Origin: Amycolatopsis rifamycinica
GTDB taxonomy: Bacteria; Actinomycetota; Actinomycetes; Mycobacteriales; Pseudonocardiaceae
Assembly: GCF_000695625.1 (NCBI RefSeq)
Contig: NZ_JMQI01000054.1
Location: forward strand, 1 to 64,000
Direction: 5' to 3'
Length of the DNA: 64,000 nt
Part shown: positions 1 to 6,953 of the stretch, in pieces
Layout of the letters: every line of letters begins with the position of its first letter
Position numbering within the stretch: position 1 is the stretch's first letter
Notes under the pieces: generated by a model
What the model saw: only the letters and a program-made list of their open reading frames with translations
What the model was told of the DNA's origin: nothing
Database searches by the model: none
Translations under genes and position numbers: made by a program

Positions 1-834
1 GTACGGCGGGGGCGACAGCGGCACCTCCGCCACCCCCGCCGGCGTGCCCGGCCCGAACCGCGGCAGCAGCGCCACGCCCAGCCCGGCCGCCACCAGGCCG
101 CGCACGGTGTCCGACTCCTGGCCCTCGAACGCGATCCGCGGCGTGAAGCCCGCCGCCGCGCAGAGCTCGTCCGTCAGCGTCCGGACGCCGTACCCCGGCT
201 CGAGCAGCACGAACTCCTCTTCCGCGAGCTCCGCCACCCGCACTTCGCGGCGTCCCGCCAGCCGGTGGCCCGCCGGGACCGACAGCAGGATCTCCTCGTC
301 CACCAGCCCCGCGCAGGCCAGCGCCGGCACGTCGGGCAGCGGCGCCACCAGGGCCAGGTCCAGCTCGCCGCCCGCCAGCCGGTCGACCATGTCCTGCCGC
401 GAGCCCTGGACCAGCGTGAACCGCACGCCCGGGTAGCGCGCCCGGTACCCGCGCAGCAGCGAAGGCACCAGCGATCGCCCGAGCAGGTGCAGGAACCCCA
501 GCACGACGTGGCCCGACTCCGGCGACACCTCCTCGCGCGCCAGCCGGACGCCGGTGCCGACCGCCGCCAGCCCGCGCTCGGCCGCCTCGGCCAGCAGTTC
601 CGCGGCCCGCGTCAGCCGGATGCCGCGGCCGTCCGGGACCGTCAGCGGCGCACCCAGCGCGTCCGCCAGCGCGGCGAGCCGCCGGCTCACGGTGGGCTGC
701 GGCACACCCAGCAGTTCGGCCGCGCGTGTGACGTTCCTCGTCTCCCGCAGGGCGGCGAGCAACGGCAGGTGGGGCGCGACCTGCGCGGACAGCGAGTCAT
801 ACGTCACCGCATCGATTCTGCCACCCGGATGCAT
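1..834 (-). CDS. LysR-family transcriptional regulator (3' end outside window)
   Basis: The reading frame is open from an ATG at 834 to the left edge (278 codons), so the C-terminus is missing; LysR proteins are usually about 300 residues. The N-terminus carries a LysR winged helix-turn-helix (NVTRAAELLGVPQPTVSRRL, about residues 30-50), followed by an effector-binding domain (RYPGVRFTLVQGSRQDMVDR and GYGVRTLTDELCAAAGF). A GTG at 807 is an alternative start. It is divergent from an MFS transporter whose start is only about 35 bp away. This arrangement resembles E. coli ynfL-ynfM, so the protein probably controls that transporter. The inducer is unknown. Confidence 0.9.
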   Translation of the reverse strand, partial: MHPGGRIDAVTYDSLSAQVAPHLPLLAALRETRNVTRAAELLGVPQPTVSRRLAALADALGAPLTVPDGRGIRLTRAAELLAEAAERGLAAVGTGVRLAREEVSPESGHVVLGFLHLLGRSLVPSLLRGYRARYPGVRFTLVQGSRQDMVDRLAGGELDLALVAPLPDVPALACAGLVDEEILLSVPAGHRLAGRREVRVAELAEEEFVLLEPGYGVRTLTDELCAAAGFTPRIAFEGQESDTVRGLVAAGLGVALLPRFGPGTPAGVAEVPLSPPPY

Positions 835-869
835 TAGACGTATTGATTAGGCCTGCTTACTTTCAGGAA
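835..869. promoter_or_regulatory. Divergent promoter/operator between LysR gene and MFS gene
   Basis: This 35-bp AT-richer gap separates two divergent starts. It contains a direct repeat of ATTAG (833-837 and 845-849) with a partly symmetric T-N11-A type layout, as LysR regulators prefer. Both genes lack a well-spaced Shine-Dalgarno, so short or leaderless transcripts are likely. No -35/-10 pair is assigned with confidence. Confidence 0.3.
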
Positions 870-2048
870 GTGACTTCCACCCGCCGAGTCAAGACCGCCG
901 TCGCCGCGGCCGGGATTTCCTCGTTCGCCCTGCTCTACGCGCCCCAGCCGGTCCTGCCGCAGCTGGCGGCGCAGTACCACCTCGACCCGGGCGGCGCGGC
1001 GCTCGCGGTGAGCGTCGCGACGGGCGCGCTCGCCATCGCGGTCCTGCCCATCGCGGCGCTGTCCGAGGTGGTCGGTCGCCGCCCGGTGATCCTGACGTCG
1101 GTCATCGCGTCGGTCGTGTGCGGCCTGCTGCTGCCGCTGATGCCGACGTACCCGGCCCTGCTCGTCCTGCGCGCGCTGCAGGGCGTCGCGATCGCCGGCT
1201 TCCCGGGCGTGGCGGCGGCCTACCTGGCCGAACGCCTCGGCCGCGCGGGCGTCGCGGCGGCGGTGGGCGCGATGATCGCGGGCAACACGGTCGGCGGCAT
1301 GCTGGGCAGGCTGGCCAGCGGGTTCACGGCGGGCCCCCTCGGCTGGCGCGGCGCGCTGCTGGTCGTGGCGGGCGTGGGTGCGGTGTGCTCGGCGATCACG
1401 GTCGTGACGCTGCCGCCAGGTACTCGTCCCGGCCGTGTCCACGGCGTCGGGCGAGGGCTGCTGACGGCGCTGAGCAAGCCGGTCCTGCTGGCCCAGTACG
1501 CGGTGGCGCTGCTGGCGATGGGCTCGTTCGTCGCCCTCTACAACGCGGCGGGCTTCCGGCTGACCGGTTCGCCGTTGGGGCTGTCGCCGGCGGTGGCGTC
1601 ACTGGTGTTCCTGGCTTACGCGACGGGCTCGGTGTCCTCGGCGGCGGCCGGACGGCTGGTGGCCCGGGTGGGCCGCCGACGGGCCTTGATCGGCGCGTTG
1701 CTGCTGACGGCAGCCGGCGCGGCGCTGACCCTGCCGGACTCGTTGCCGCTCGTGATCGCGGGCTTCTTGGTGCTGACGTGCGCGTTCTTCGCGGCCCACG
1801 CGGTGGCGAACGGCTGGGCGGCGGCGGACGCCCCGGAGACCGCCCGAGGCCAGGTGGGCGGAACGTACACGGCGACGTACTACCTGGGCAGCAGCGTCGG
1901 CGGGGCCGCGGGGGCCTGGGTGTACGGGCACGCGGGGTGGTCGTGGCTGATCGCGGTGGTGGCGGTGTGGCTGCTGCTGGCGGTGGCCGCGGTGGTGGCC
2001 GGGACGCGGGTCCGAGCCGGGCGGCTCGAGCTGGTGGAGGTGGGTTGA
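870..2048 (+). CDS. MFS transporter, YnfM-like (12 TM)
   Basis: Predicted inner-membrane proton-coupled exporter of the arabinose-efflux/YnfM group of the major facilitator superfamily. About 392 residues with 12 hydrophobic segments. The motif after TM2 (SEVVGRRPVI, near residue 65) is the MFS cytoplasmic loop signature, with a second copy (ARVGRRRALI) after TM8. The frame is open from a TTG at 843, but GTG 870 gives a normal N-terminus (VTSTRRVKTAV) and leaves space for the divergent promoter, so it is preferred. The substrate cannot be told from the sequence. Control by the divergent LysR gene is inferred from position. Confidence 0.88.
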   Translation: MTSTRRVKTAVAAAGISSFALLYAPQPVLPQLAAQYHLDPGGAALAVSVATGALAIAVLPIAALSEVVGRRPVILTSVIASVVCGLLLPLMPTYPALLVLRALQGVAIAGFPGVAAAYLAERLGRAGVAAAVGAMIAGNTVGGMLGRLASGFTAGPLGWRGALLVVAGVGAVCSAITVVTLPPGTRPGRVHGVGRGLLTALSKPVLLAQYAVALLAMGSFVALYNAAGFRLTGSPLGLSPAVASLVFLAYATGSVSSAAAGRLVARVGRRRALIGALLLTAAGAALTLPDSLPLVIAGFLVLTCAFFAAHAVANGWAAADAPETARGQVGGTYTATYYLGSSVGGAAGAWVYGHAGWSWLIAVVAVWLLLAVAAVVAGTRVRAGRLELVEVG

Positions 2049-2065
2049 GGCTTGGCGCTCTGTTG

Positions 2066-2187
2066 TTGTCCACAGCCGAGCCCCCACCCTCACCGGGGGG
2101 CGTCCCCAGGTCCAGTCTATCGACCCCCACCGGCCAGACCCCTCGCGAACAGCGAGTTGTCCACAGCCGAGCCGAGTTGTGGACAAC
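2066..2187 (-). repeat. DnaA-box-pair intergenic repeat, copy 1
   Basis: On the minus strand the element reads: inverted repeat GTTGTCCACA...TGTGGACAAC (2156-2187), then 33 nt, then CGATAGACTGGAC (2122-2110), then a GGGGACGCCCCCC-type tract. Each arm contains TTGTCCACA, the preferred DnaA box of high-GC actinobacteria (2157-2165 and 2178-2186). A third box lies at 2066-2074. The same layout recurs at 4.7 kb (degenerate) and 34.4 kb. It fills the gap between the convergent MFS and methyltransferase genes. Confidence 0.75.
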
Positions 2188-2190
2188 GAC

Positions 2191-2835
2191 TCAGGTGGCC
2201 GCGCCGACCAGCAGCCCGCCGCCCACCGGCAGCAGGGCCGGGACCAGGCGTTCGTCCTCCCGGAACGCCCGCGCCACCTCGCGCAGCGCCAGCGTCTCCG
2301 GATCGCGGTGCGCCGGGTCGATCACCCGCCCGCCGGCCAGCACGTTGTGGAACGCGATGATCCCGCCGCGCCGCAGCAGCGACACGCCCAGCTCGTAGCA
2401 GCCGGGGTACTCGATGTGCGCCGAATCGACGAACACCAGGTCGTAGCCACCCGGGGTGAGGCGCTGCAGCACGTCGAGGGCGCGACCGATGATCAAGCGG
2501 GTGCGGCCGGGCGCGAAGCCGGCCTCGCGGAACGCCGTGCGCGCCGCCCGCTGGTACTCCGGCTCCACGTCGATCGAGGTCAGCACGCCGTCGGGGGCCA
2601 TGCCGCGCAGCAGGCTCAGGCCGCTCACCCCCGCTCCGGTGCCGACCTCGACCACGGCTTTCGCGCACAGCGTCGCGGCCAGGAAGCGCAGCGTCGCTCC
2701 CGCACCCTCGCTGAGCGGGGTGCAGCCCAGGTCCTCGGCCCGTGCCCGCGCCGAGGACAGCACCTCGTCGTCGGGCAGGTACCCGTCGACGAACCCGGAA
2801 TCGGCCGGTGCGGCCGCAGGGGTGGGCGTGTTCAC
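2191..2835 (-). CDS. SAM-dependent O-methyltransferase (Rv1220c-like)
   Basis: A 214-residue class I methyltransferase of the catechol/caffeoyl-CoA O-methyltransferase type. The SAM-binding glycine motif is VVEVGTGAGVSGLSLLRG (about residues 60-78), followed by the acidic residue of strand 2 (LTSIDVEPE) and a metal/substrate region (DLVFVDSAHIEYPGCYELG). The natural substrate is unknown. It is divergent from sigE exactly as Rv1220c is from sigE in M. tuberculosis. The start is GTG 2835. No Shine-Dalgarno is visible, and a TAACCT -10-like hexamer sits 7 nt upstream, so the mRNA may be leaderless. Confidence 0.88.
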   Translation of the reverse strand: MNTPTPAAAPADSGFVDGYLPDDEVLSSARARAEDLGCTPLSEGAGATLRFLAATLCAKAVVEVGTGAGVSGLSLLRGMAPDGVLTSIDVEPEYQRAARTAFREAGFAPGRTRLIIGRALDVLQRLTPGGYDLVFVDSAHIEYPGCYELGVSLLRRGGIIAFHNVLAGGRVIDPAHRDPETLALREVARAFREDERLVPALLPVGGGLLVGAAT

Positions 2836-2901
2836 GCAGGGAGGTTAGCGTTGGTTGTCGATAAATCCGCGCAGGCTCCCTGGTAAGCACCCGTGAAGAA
2901 G

Positions 2902-2931
2902 TTCTCAGCCTGCTCTCAGTCCAGTCTCACT
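2902..2931 (+). promoter_or_regulatory. Triple TCTCAG direct repeat upstream of sigE (MprA/OmpR-type site)
   Basis: TTCTCAGC, CTCTCAGT and GTCTCACT start at 2902, 2913 and 2924, an exact 11-bp period, about 100 bp upstream of the sigE start. Direct repeats at one helical turn are typical of OmpR-family response regulators. In mycobacteria sigE is activated by the response regulator MprA, which binds direct repeats in this region. That the same regulator acts here is an inference. Confidence 0.5.
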
Positions 2932-2972
2932 AGAACCATAAGGAAGCCGGAAAGACTGAAATCCGGACACAC

Positions 2973-2999
2973 GGGAACACCGTGCCGAGGGCCCGCGTT
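2973..2999 (+). promoter_or_regulatory. ECF-type promoter of sigE
   Basis: GGGAAC (2973-2978), a 17-nt spacer and CGTT (2996-2999) match the GGAAC-N16/17-CGTT consensus of SigE/SigH-type ECF promoters. Transcription would start near 3006, about 20 nt before the ATG at 3026. This supports that start over the upstream GTG at 3002. It suggests autoregulation or control by another oxidative-stress ECF sigma factor. Confidence 0.65.
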
Positions 3000-3025
3000 G
3001 GGTGGAGCAGACAGGAGAAACGCTG

Positions 3026-3637
3026 ATGGAGGTGCCTGCTCCCGCGATGCAGAACGCCGTTGCCGATGCCGGGGCTGAGCCGGTGACCCTGGACGAGGCG
3101 GTCTGGACGCCGCCGTCCTGGGACGAGGTCGTGCGCGAACACGGTGACCGCGTCTACCGGCTCGCCTACCGCCTGACCGGCAACACCCACGACGCCGAGG
3201 ACCTCACGCAGGAGACCTTCATCCGGGTCTTCCGCTCGCTGGCGTCCTACAAGCCCGGCACGTTCGAGGGCTGGCTGCACCGGATCACCACCAACCTGTT
3301 CCTCGACATGGCCCGCCGCCGCTCGCGCGTGCGGATGGAGGGCCTGCCCGAGGACACCGACCGCATCGTGGGCGACGACCCGAGCCCCGAGCAGGTCTAC
3401 ACGGACACCCACCTGGACCCGGACCTGCAGGCGGCGCTCGACGAGCTGCCCCCGGAGTTCCGCGCCGCCGTGGTGCTCTGTGACGTCGAAGGGCTGTCGT
3501 ACGAGGAGATCGGCGCGACACTGGGTGTTAAGCTGGGCACTGTCCGCAGCCGCATCCACCGCGGCCGTCAGGCGCTGCGCGCGTCGCTCGAGCGTCGTCG
3601 CGCTTACGGACCGCAGTCTGCGAAGGTGACGGTATGA
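3026..3637 (+). CDS. sigE: ECF RNA polymerase sigma factor SigE
   Basis: A 203-residue ECF sigma factor for envelope, heat and oxidative stress. Region 2 spans about residues 35-105 (DRVYRLAYRLTGNTHDAEDL and TFEGWLHRITTNLFLDMARR). Region 4 spans about 142-190 (FRAAVVLCDVEGLSYEEIGA, then KLGTVRSRIHRGRQAL). Both are nearly identical to M. tuberculosis SigE. The start is ATG 3026, with GGAG at 3014 and an ECF promoter about 30 nt upstream. Its stop overlaps the ATG of rseA (ATGA), so sigma and anti-sigma are translationally coupled. HtrA and TatB follow, as in Rv1221-Rv1224. Confidence 0.96.
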   Translation: MEVPAPAMQNAVADAGAEPVTLDEAVWTPPSWDEVVREHGDRVYRLAYRLTGNTHDAEDLTQETFIRVFRSLASYKPGTFEGWLHRITTNLFLDMARRRSRVRMEGLPEDTDRIVGDDPSPEQVYTDTHLDPDLQAALDELPPEFRAAVVLCDVEGLSYEEIGATLGVKLGTVRSRIHRGRQALRASLERRRAYGPQSAKVTV

Positions 3638-4284
3638 CCGCACCGCGAGGCTGGGCACTTCCCGAGTCGCACCTGCTGCCGGACGTCGTGGTGGCGTTCG
3701 TCGACGGCGAGCTGTCCCACGGCGCACGTGACCGCGCGGCGTCGCACATCACCCGCTGCACGGCGTGCGCGGCGGAGGTCCGCGCGCAGCGTCAGACGGT
3801 CGAGGCGATCCGCCGCGCGGGCGCGCCGTCGATGTCGGCGGGGTTCCTGGCGAGCCTGCAGTCGATCCCGCAGCACACGGAACTGCCGAGCACCCCGGAC
3901 AACCTGGCGATCACCGCGGACGGCCAGCTGGTCGCGGTCCAGCGCCCCGACCGGGTCGCGGGCCTGCGCGATTCGGGCGTGCTGGGCGGTGTGGCGCCGT
4001 TGGGATCATCGGCCCCGCTGGGCCAGTCACCGAACGTCCTCGGCGGCGGCCGGTTCAAGCGCCGCGCCGCGCAGGGAGCGGGCGTCGTGGTGTCGGGCCT
4101 GGTCCTGAGCGCATTGGCGCTGGTGGGAACATCGGCGGACGGCGACGGATCCCCGGAGACGGGCGGCGGAGCACCCCAGCCGGCGAACCTGCTGCCGGCC
4201 CAGATGGCGGTGCCCCAGCAACCGGCCCCGCTTTCGACCCCGGCCACGACGACACCGGCGGCGGTGCCGGCGGGCATCCGCTGA
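3634..4284 (+). CDS. rseA: Anti-sigma-E factor RseA, zinc-associated (ZAS)
   Basis: A 216-residue anti-sigma factor that should hold SigE inactive. The N-terminal domain has the zinc-associated H-x3-C-x2-C motif at about H38, C42 and C45 (HITRCTACAAE), the redox-sensitive switch of this family. A hydrophobic segment at about residues 148-168 (GVVVSGLVLSALALVG) predicts one transmembrane helix, followed by a Pro/Ala/Thr-rich extracytoplasmic tail. It is longer than mycobacterial RseA (about 150 residues). Its start overlaps the sigE stop by 4 bp. A strong hairpin follows the stop. Confidence 0.93.
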   Translation: MTAPRGWALPESHLLPDVVVAFVDGELSHGARDRAASHITRCTACAAEVRAQRQTVEAIRRAGAPSMSAGFLASLQSIPQHTELPSTPDNLAITADGQLVAVQRPDRVAGLRDSGVLGGVAPLGSSAPLGQSPNVLGGGRFKRRAAQGAGVVVSGLVLSALALVGTSADGDGSPETGGGAPQPANLLPAQMAVPQQPAPLSTPATTTPAAVPAGIR

Positions 4285-4293
4285 GAGGACTGT

Positions 4294-4328
4294 GAAGGCC
4301 GCTGCGGACGTTGTCCGCGGCGGCCTTC
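4294..4328 (+). terminator. Hairpin terminator after rseA
   Basis: A GC-rich inverted repeat, GAAGGCCGC-T-GCGGAC then loop GTT then GTCCGC-G-GCGGCCTTC, begins 10 nt after the rseA stop. It has no U tract, which is common in actinobacteria. It would separate sigE-rseA from htrA. Confidence 0.65.
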
Positions 4329-4563
4329 GGTGTGTCCGGGGGTGACCTTCAGCCCGGCGAGGCGCTTCGGTGGAGTGAGCTTGGGGCGGCCAGGCTGGGT
4401 GCCCTCGGTGGCGGAGCTGGCCGACGCGCGGTGGGTATGGCGGGTCTCAGCGGTTCGGCTTGGGCTCGCTCGATCGGCGCGGCTCGGCTTGGCTCGCTCG
4501 ATCGGCCGCTGATCGTGCAGGGCCAGGTGGCGGCTGGGGCGTTCTTCGCTGCCTCTCTCGGCA

Positions 4564-4648
4564 CAGCCCCGCCCTCAGCGCAGCCCCGCCCTCAGCGCAG
4601 CCCCGCCCTCAGCGCAGCCCCGCCCTCAGCGCAGCCCCGCCCTCCCTG
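4564..4648. repeat. 17-bp tandem repeat, 4 exact units plus one partial
   Basis: The unit CAGCCCCGCCCTCAGCG is repeated perfectly at 4564, 4581, 4598 and 4615, with a fifth diverging copy at 4632. Since 17 is not a multiple of 3, it cannot be a coding repeat in one frame. Copy number is likely to vary between strains. Confidence 0.9.
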
Positions 4649-4662
4649 GGGGGCGTGCCCAT

Positions 4663-4750
4663 ATCCAGCCTATCGCCACCCCCGGACGAAAACCGCCGTT
4701 CACGGCCCCTCCCAGCCGCCGTGTCCACATCGGTGCCGGCCTGTGGACGA
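4663..4750 (-). repeat. DnaA-box-pair intergenic repeat, copy 2 (degenerate)
   Basis: The minus strand reads TCGTCCACA (4750-4742) facing TGTGGACAC (4729-4721), each one mismatch from the box in the intact copies, then 45 nt, then CGATAGGCTGGAT (4675-4663), then a GGGCACGCCCCCC tract. It has the same order as the copies at 2.1 and 34.4 kb but looks decayed. Confidence 0.55.
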
Positions 4751-4849
4751 GGCGCCCAAGAAACAGCCACTTCACCCGTGGACCGGCAGACTCGGAGCAC
4801 TGGGCTTGGGTATCGTCACGCCCAGCCACCTGATCTTCTGCACCGGGGA

Positions 4850-6367
4850 ATGATGACCGAGCCGAACGTGAATCCCGAGCAGCCCGGCGCGCGTGAAGCC
4901 GACCGGCTGGGCCCGCGGCCGCTCGCGCGGCCGGCCGTCGATCCGGCGCAGGCCGCCGTGTTCGGCAGGCCGCAGGGTGTCGACGGGGCGTTCGACCAGC
5001 TCTACTCCCCGCAGAAGACCAACGGCGTCAACCTCGCGCCGCCCGCGCCCGAGTCGCTCGCCGAGGCCTTCCGGCGGCCGCCCGGGGCCGAAGGGGTCCT
5101 TCTCGAACGGCCGCGGGAAGCCACCGGGGCCGCTCCCGATGCCGAACCGCCGCTGTGGGCCGGGACGCGGGACCCGTGGCGGGATCCCGGGGCCGCCGCC
5201 GTGCTCGCCGGGCCCGCCGTGGCCACCGAAGACGACGAAAAGCCCGTGAAACGGCCCCCCGGGGCGCTGCTCAGCCTGCCCGAGGTGCTCTTCGGACGGC
5301 GGGTGCAACCCAAGGCGCTCGTCCTGCTCGGGGTCGTCGCGCTGCTCATCGGCGCCGCGGGCGGGTTCGTCGGGTGGTGGGCCGCCGACACCGGGAGCGG
5401 GCTCACCGGCTCCGCCACCATCTCCGAAGCCGAGGCCGGCAAGGAACGCCCCGCCGGGTCCGTCGCCGAGATCGCCAAGCGCGTCGCGCCCGCCGTCGTC
5501 TCGCTCGAGGTGTTCAAGCCCGGTGCCGAGTCCGGTGAGCAGGGCTCCGGCGTCGTGATCGACCCGCAGGGCTACGTCCTCACCAACGAACACGTCATCG
5601 CCTCCGCCGCCGCGGACCCGGGCGTCAAGGTCACGGCCGTCTTCTTCGACGGCACGCGCACCGAGGCGAAGCTCGTCGGCGCCGACCAGAAGACCGACCT
5701 CGCCGTCGTCAAGGTCAACGTCACCAACCCGACCGTGCTGCAGATCGGCAAGTCCGCGGACCTGCAGGTCGGCGACACCGTGATGGCCATCGGCTCGCCG
5801 CTGGCGCTGCAGAACTCGGTGACCGCCGGCATCGTCAGCGCGCTGAACCGGCCGATCACCGCGGGCGGCGACAACGGCGCCCCGCCGGTCACCTACGAGG
5901 CCATCCAGACCGACGCCGCCATCAACCACGGCAACTCCGGCGGCGCGCTCGTCGACTCCACCGGCGCGCTCGTCGGCATCAACTCGTCGATCCGCTCGTC
6001 GGGCGCGGACGGCGGCAGCATCGGCATCGGCTTCGCCATCCCGAGCGACTACGCGATCAAGATCGCCAAGGCGCTGATCAAGGACGGCAAGGTCCAGCAC
6101 GCCGACATCGGCATCAACGCGTCGTCGACGGTCGCCGGCTCGTCGACGATGGGTGCGCAGGTGAAGAACGTCGCGCCCGGCGGCCCGGCGGCGAACGCGG
6201 GCATCAAGGAAGGCGACGTCATCACGAAGATCGGCAACCGGCTGGTCCGCGACTCCGCGGAGCTGACGGTCGCGGTCCGCGCGCACGACGTCGGCGAGGT
6301 GGTGCCGGTGTCGCTGGCCCGCGACGGCGCCGGTTTCGTCGTCGACGTAACCCTGGCTTCCGACTGA
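4850..6367 (+). CDS. htrA: HtrA-type membrane serine protease (DegP/HtrA1-like) with PDZ domain
   Basis: A 505-residue periplasmic-side quality-control protease. Residues 1-150 are a low-complexity cytoplasmic region, followed by one TM helix at about 154-177 (ALVLLGVVALLIGAAGGFV). The chymotrypsin-like domain carries the catalytic triad at H248 (VLTNEHVI), D283 (QKTDLAVV) and S363 (HGNSGGALVD). A C-terminal PDZ domain is seen (VAPGGPAANAGIKEGDVI). The start is either of two tandem ATGs (4850 or 4853) preceded by GGGG. Position after sigE-rseA and before tatB matches Rv1223, where HtrA acts in the SigE pathway. The frame is open further upstream through repeats, but that part is not protein-like. 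Confidence 0.94.
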   Translation: MMTEPNVNPEQPGAREADRLGPRPLARPAVDPAQAAVFGRPQGVDGAFDQLYSPQKTNGVNLAPPAPESLAEAFRRPPGAEGVLLERPREATGAAPDAEPPLWAGTRDPWRDPGAAAVLAGPAVATEDDEKPVKRPPGALLSLPEVLFGRRVQPKALVLLGVVALLIGAAGGFVGWWAADTGSGLTGSATISEAEAGKERPAGSVAEIAKRVAPAVVSLEVFKPGAESGEQGSGVVIDPQGYVLTNEHVIASAAADPGVKVTAVFFDGTRTEAKLVGADQKTDLAVVKVNVTNPTVLQIGKSADLQVGDTVMAIGSPLALQNSVTAGIVSALNRPITAGGDNGAPPVTYEAIQTDAAINHGNSGGALVDSTGALVGINSSIRSSGADGGSIGIGFAIPSDYAIKIAKALIKDGKVQHADIGINASSTVAGSSTMGAQVKNVAPGGPAANAGIKEGDVITKIGNRLVRDSAELTVAVRAHDVGEVVPVSLARDGAGFVVDVTLASD

Positions 6368-6445
6368 GTTCCCGCGTTCGGCCTGCCGGAGCGCGGCGGG
6401 TGACGGGTACCCTGGGCGGGTAGGTTCATCTTCGGAGGTTGACTG

Positions 6446-6868
6446 GTGTTCGAGAGCGTCGGATGGGGCGAAATCCTCGTCCTGATCATCGCCGGTCTGT
6501 TCATCCTCGGCCCGGAACGGCTGCCCGAGGCGGCGTCCTGGCTCGCGAAGAGCGTGCGCAAGGTCCGCGAGTTCGCGACCGGCGCGAAGGAACAGCTCCG
6601 CGAGGAGATGGGCCCGGAGTTCGACCAGCTGCGCAAGCCGCTGGAAGACCTCCGCGGACTCCGGAACTTCGACCCGAAGCGGGTCGTGACGCAGCACCTG
6701 TTCGACGGCGACGCCGATCCGCTGGGCCTGAAGGGCATCACGAACGGCAGCAGCACCCCGGCGAACGGGACCAACGGCTCGAACGGCTACCTGGCCGGGC
6801 AGACCCAGTCGGCACCGGAGCCGCTCAAGCCGGGCGAGCGGCCGCCGATCGACCCGGACGCGACCTGA
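6446..6868 (+). CDS. tatB: Sec-independent protein translocase subunit TatB
   Basis: A 140-residue component of the twin-arginine translocase, which with TatC recognises folded cargo. Residues 1-22 (VGWGEILVLIIAGLFILGPE) form the short TM helix with the conserved GPERLP hinge. An amphipathic helix (LAKSVRKVREFATGAKEQLR) and a disordered Asn/Gly/Pro-rich tail follow. The start is GTG 6446, with GGAGG about 8 nt upstream. It follows htrA by 78 bp, as Rv1224 follows Rv1223. It is convergent with mrp. Confidence 0.94.
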   Translation: MFESVGWGEILVLIIAGLFILGPERLPEAASWLAKSVRKVREFATGAKEQLREEMGPEFDQLRKPLEDLRGLRNFDPKRVVTQHLFDGDADPLGLKGITNGSSTPANGTNGSNGYLAGQTQSAPEPLKPGERPPIDPDAT

Positions 6869-6953
6869 TACGAAACGCCGCCTGGCTGGACGGTCCCCGG
6901 GGAGTGCCGCGGCTGGAGGCGGGTGCTCCGGCCGCGAACCCGCCGTCGACCGC

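Larger units (their letters stand above)
4329..4849. other. Gene-free repeat-rich spacer between rseA and htrA
   Basis: About 520 bp with no credible gene; the frames open here are low-complexity and shift with the repeats. It holds a 22-23-bp direct repeat with core GGCTCGCTCGATCGGC (4456-4478 and 4485-4506), a 17-bp tandem array (4564-4648) and a degenerate DnaA-box element (4663-4750). The htrA promoter must lie here, but no clear -35/-10 pair was identified. Confidence 0.6.

Noticed and set aside
1118..2398. Plus-strand open frame overlapping the YnfM-like gene and its 3' repeat
   Set aside because: Another frame of the MFS gene that runs into the DnaA-box repeat; Arg/Gly-rich shadow.
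4772..6697. Antisense open frame of 641 codons opposite htrA and tatB
   Set aside because: Low-complexity Arg/Asp/Gly product opposite a clear protease gene.
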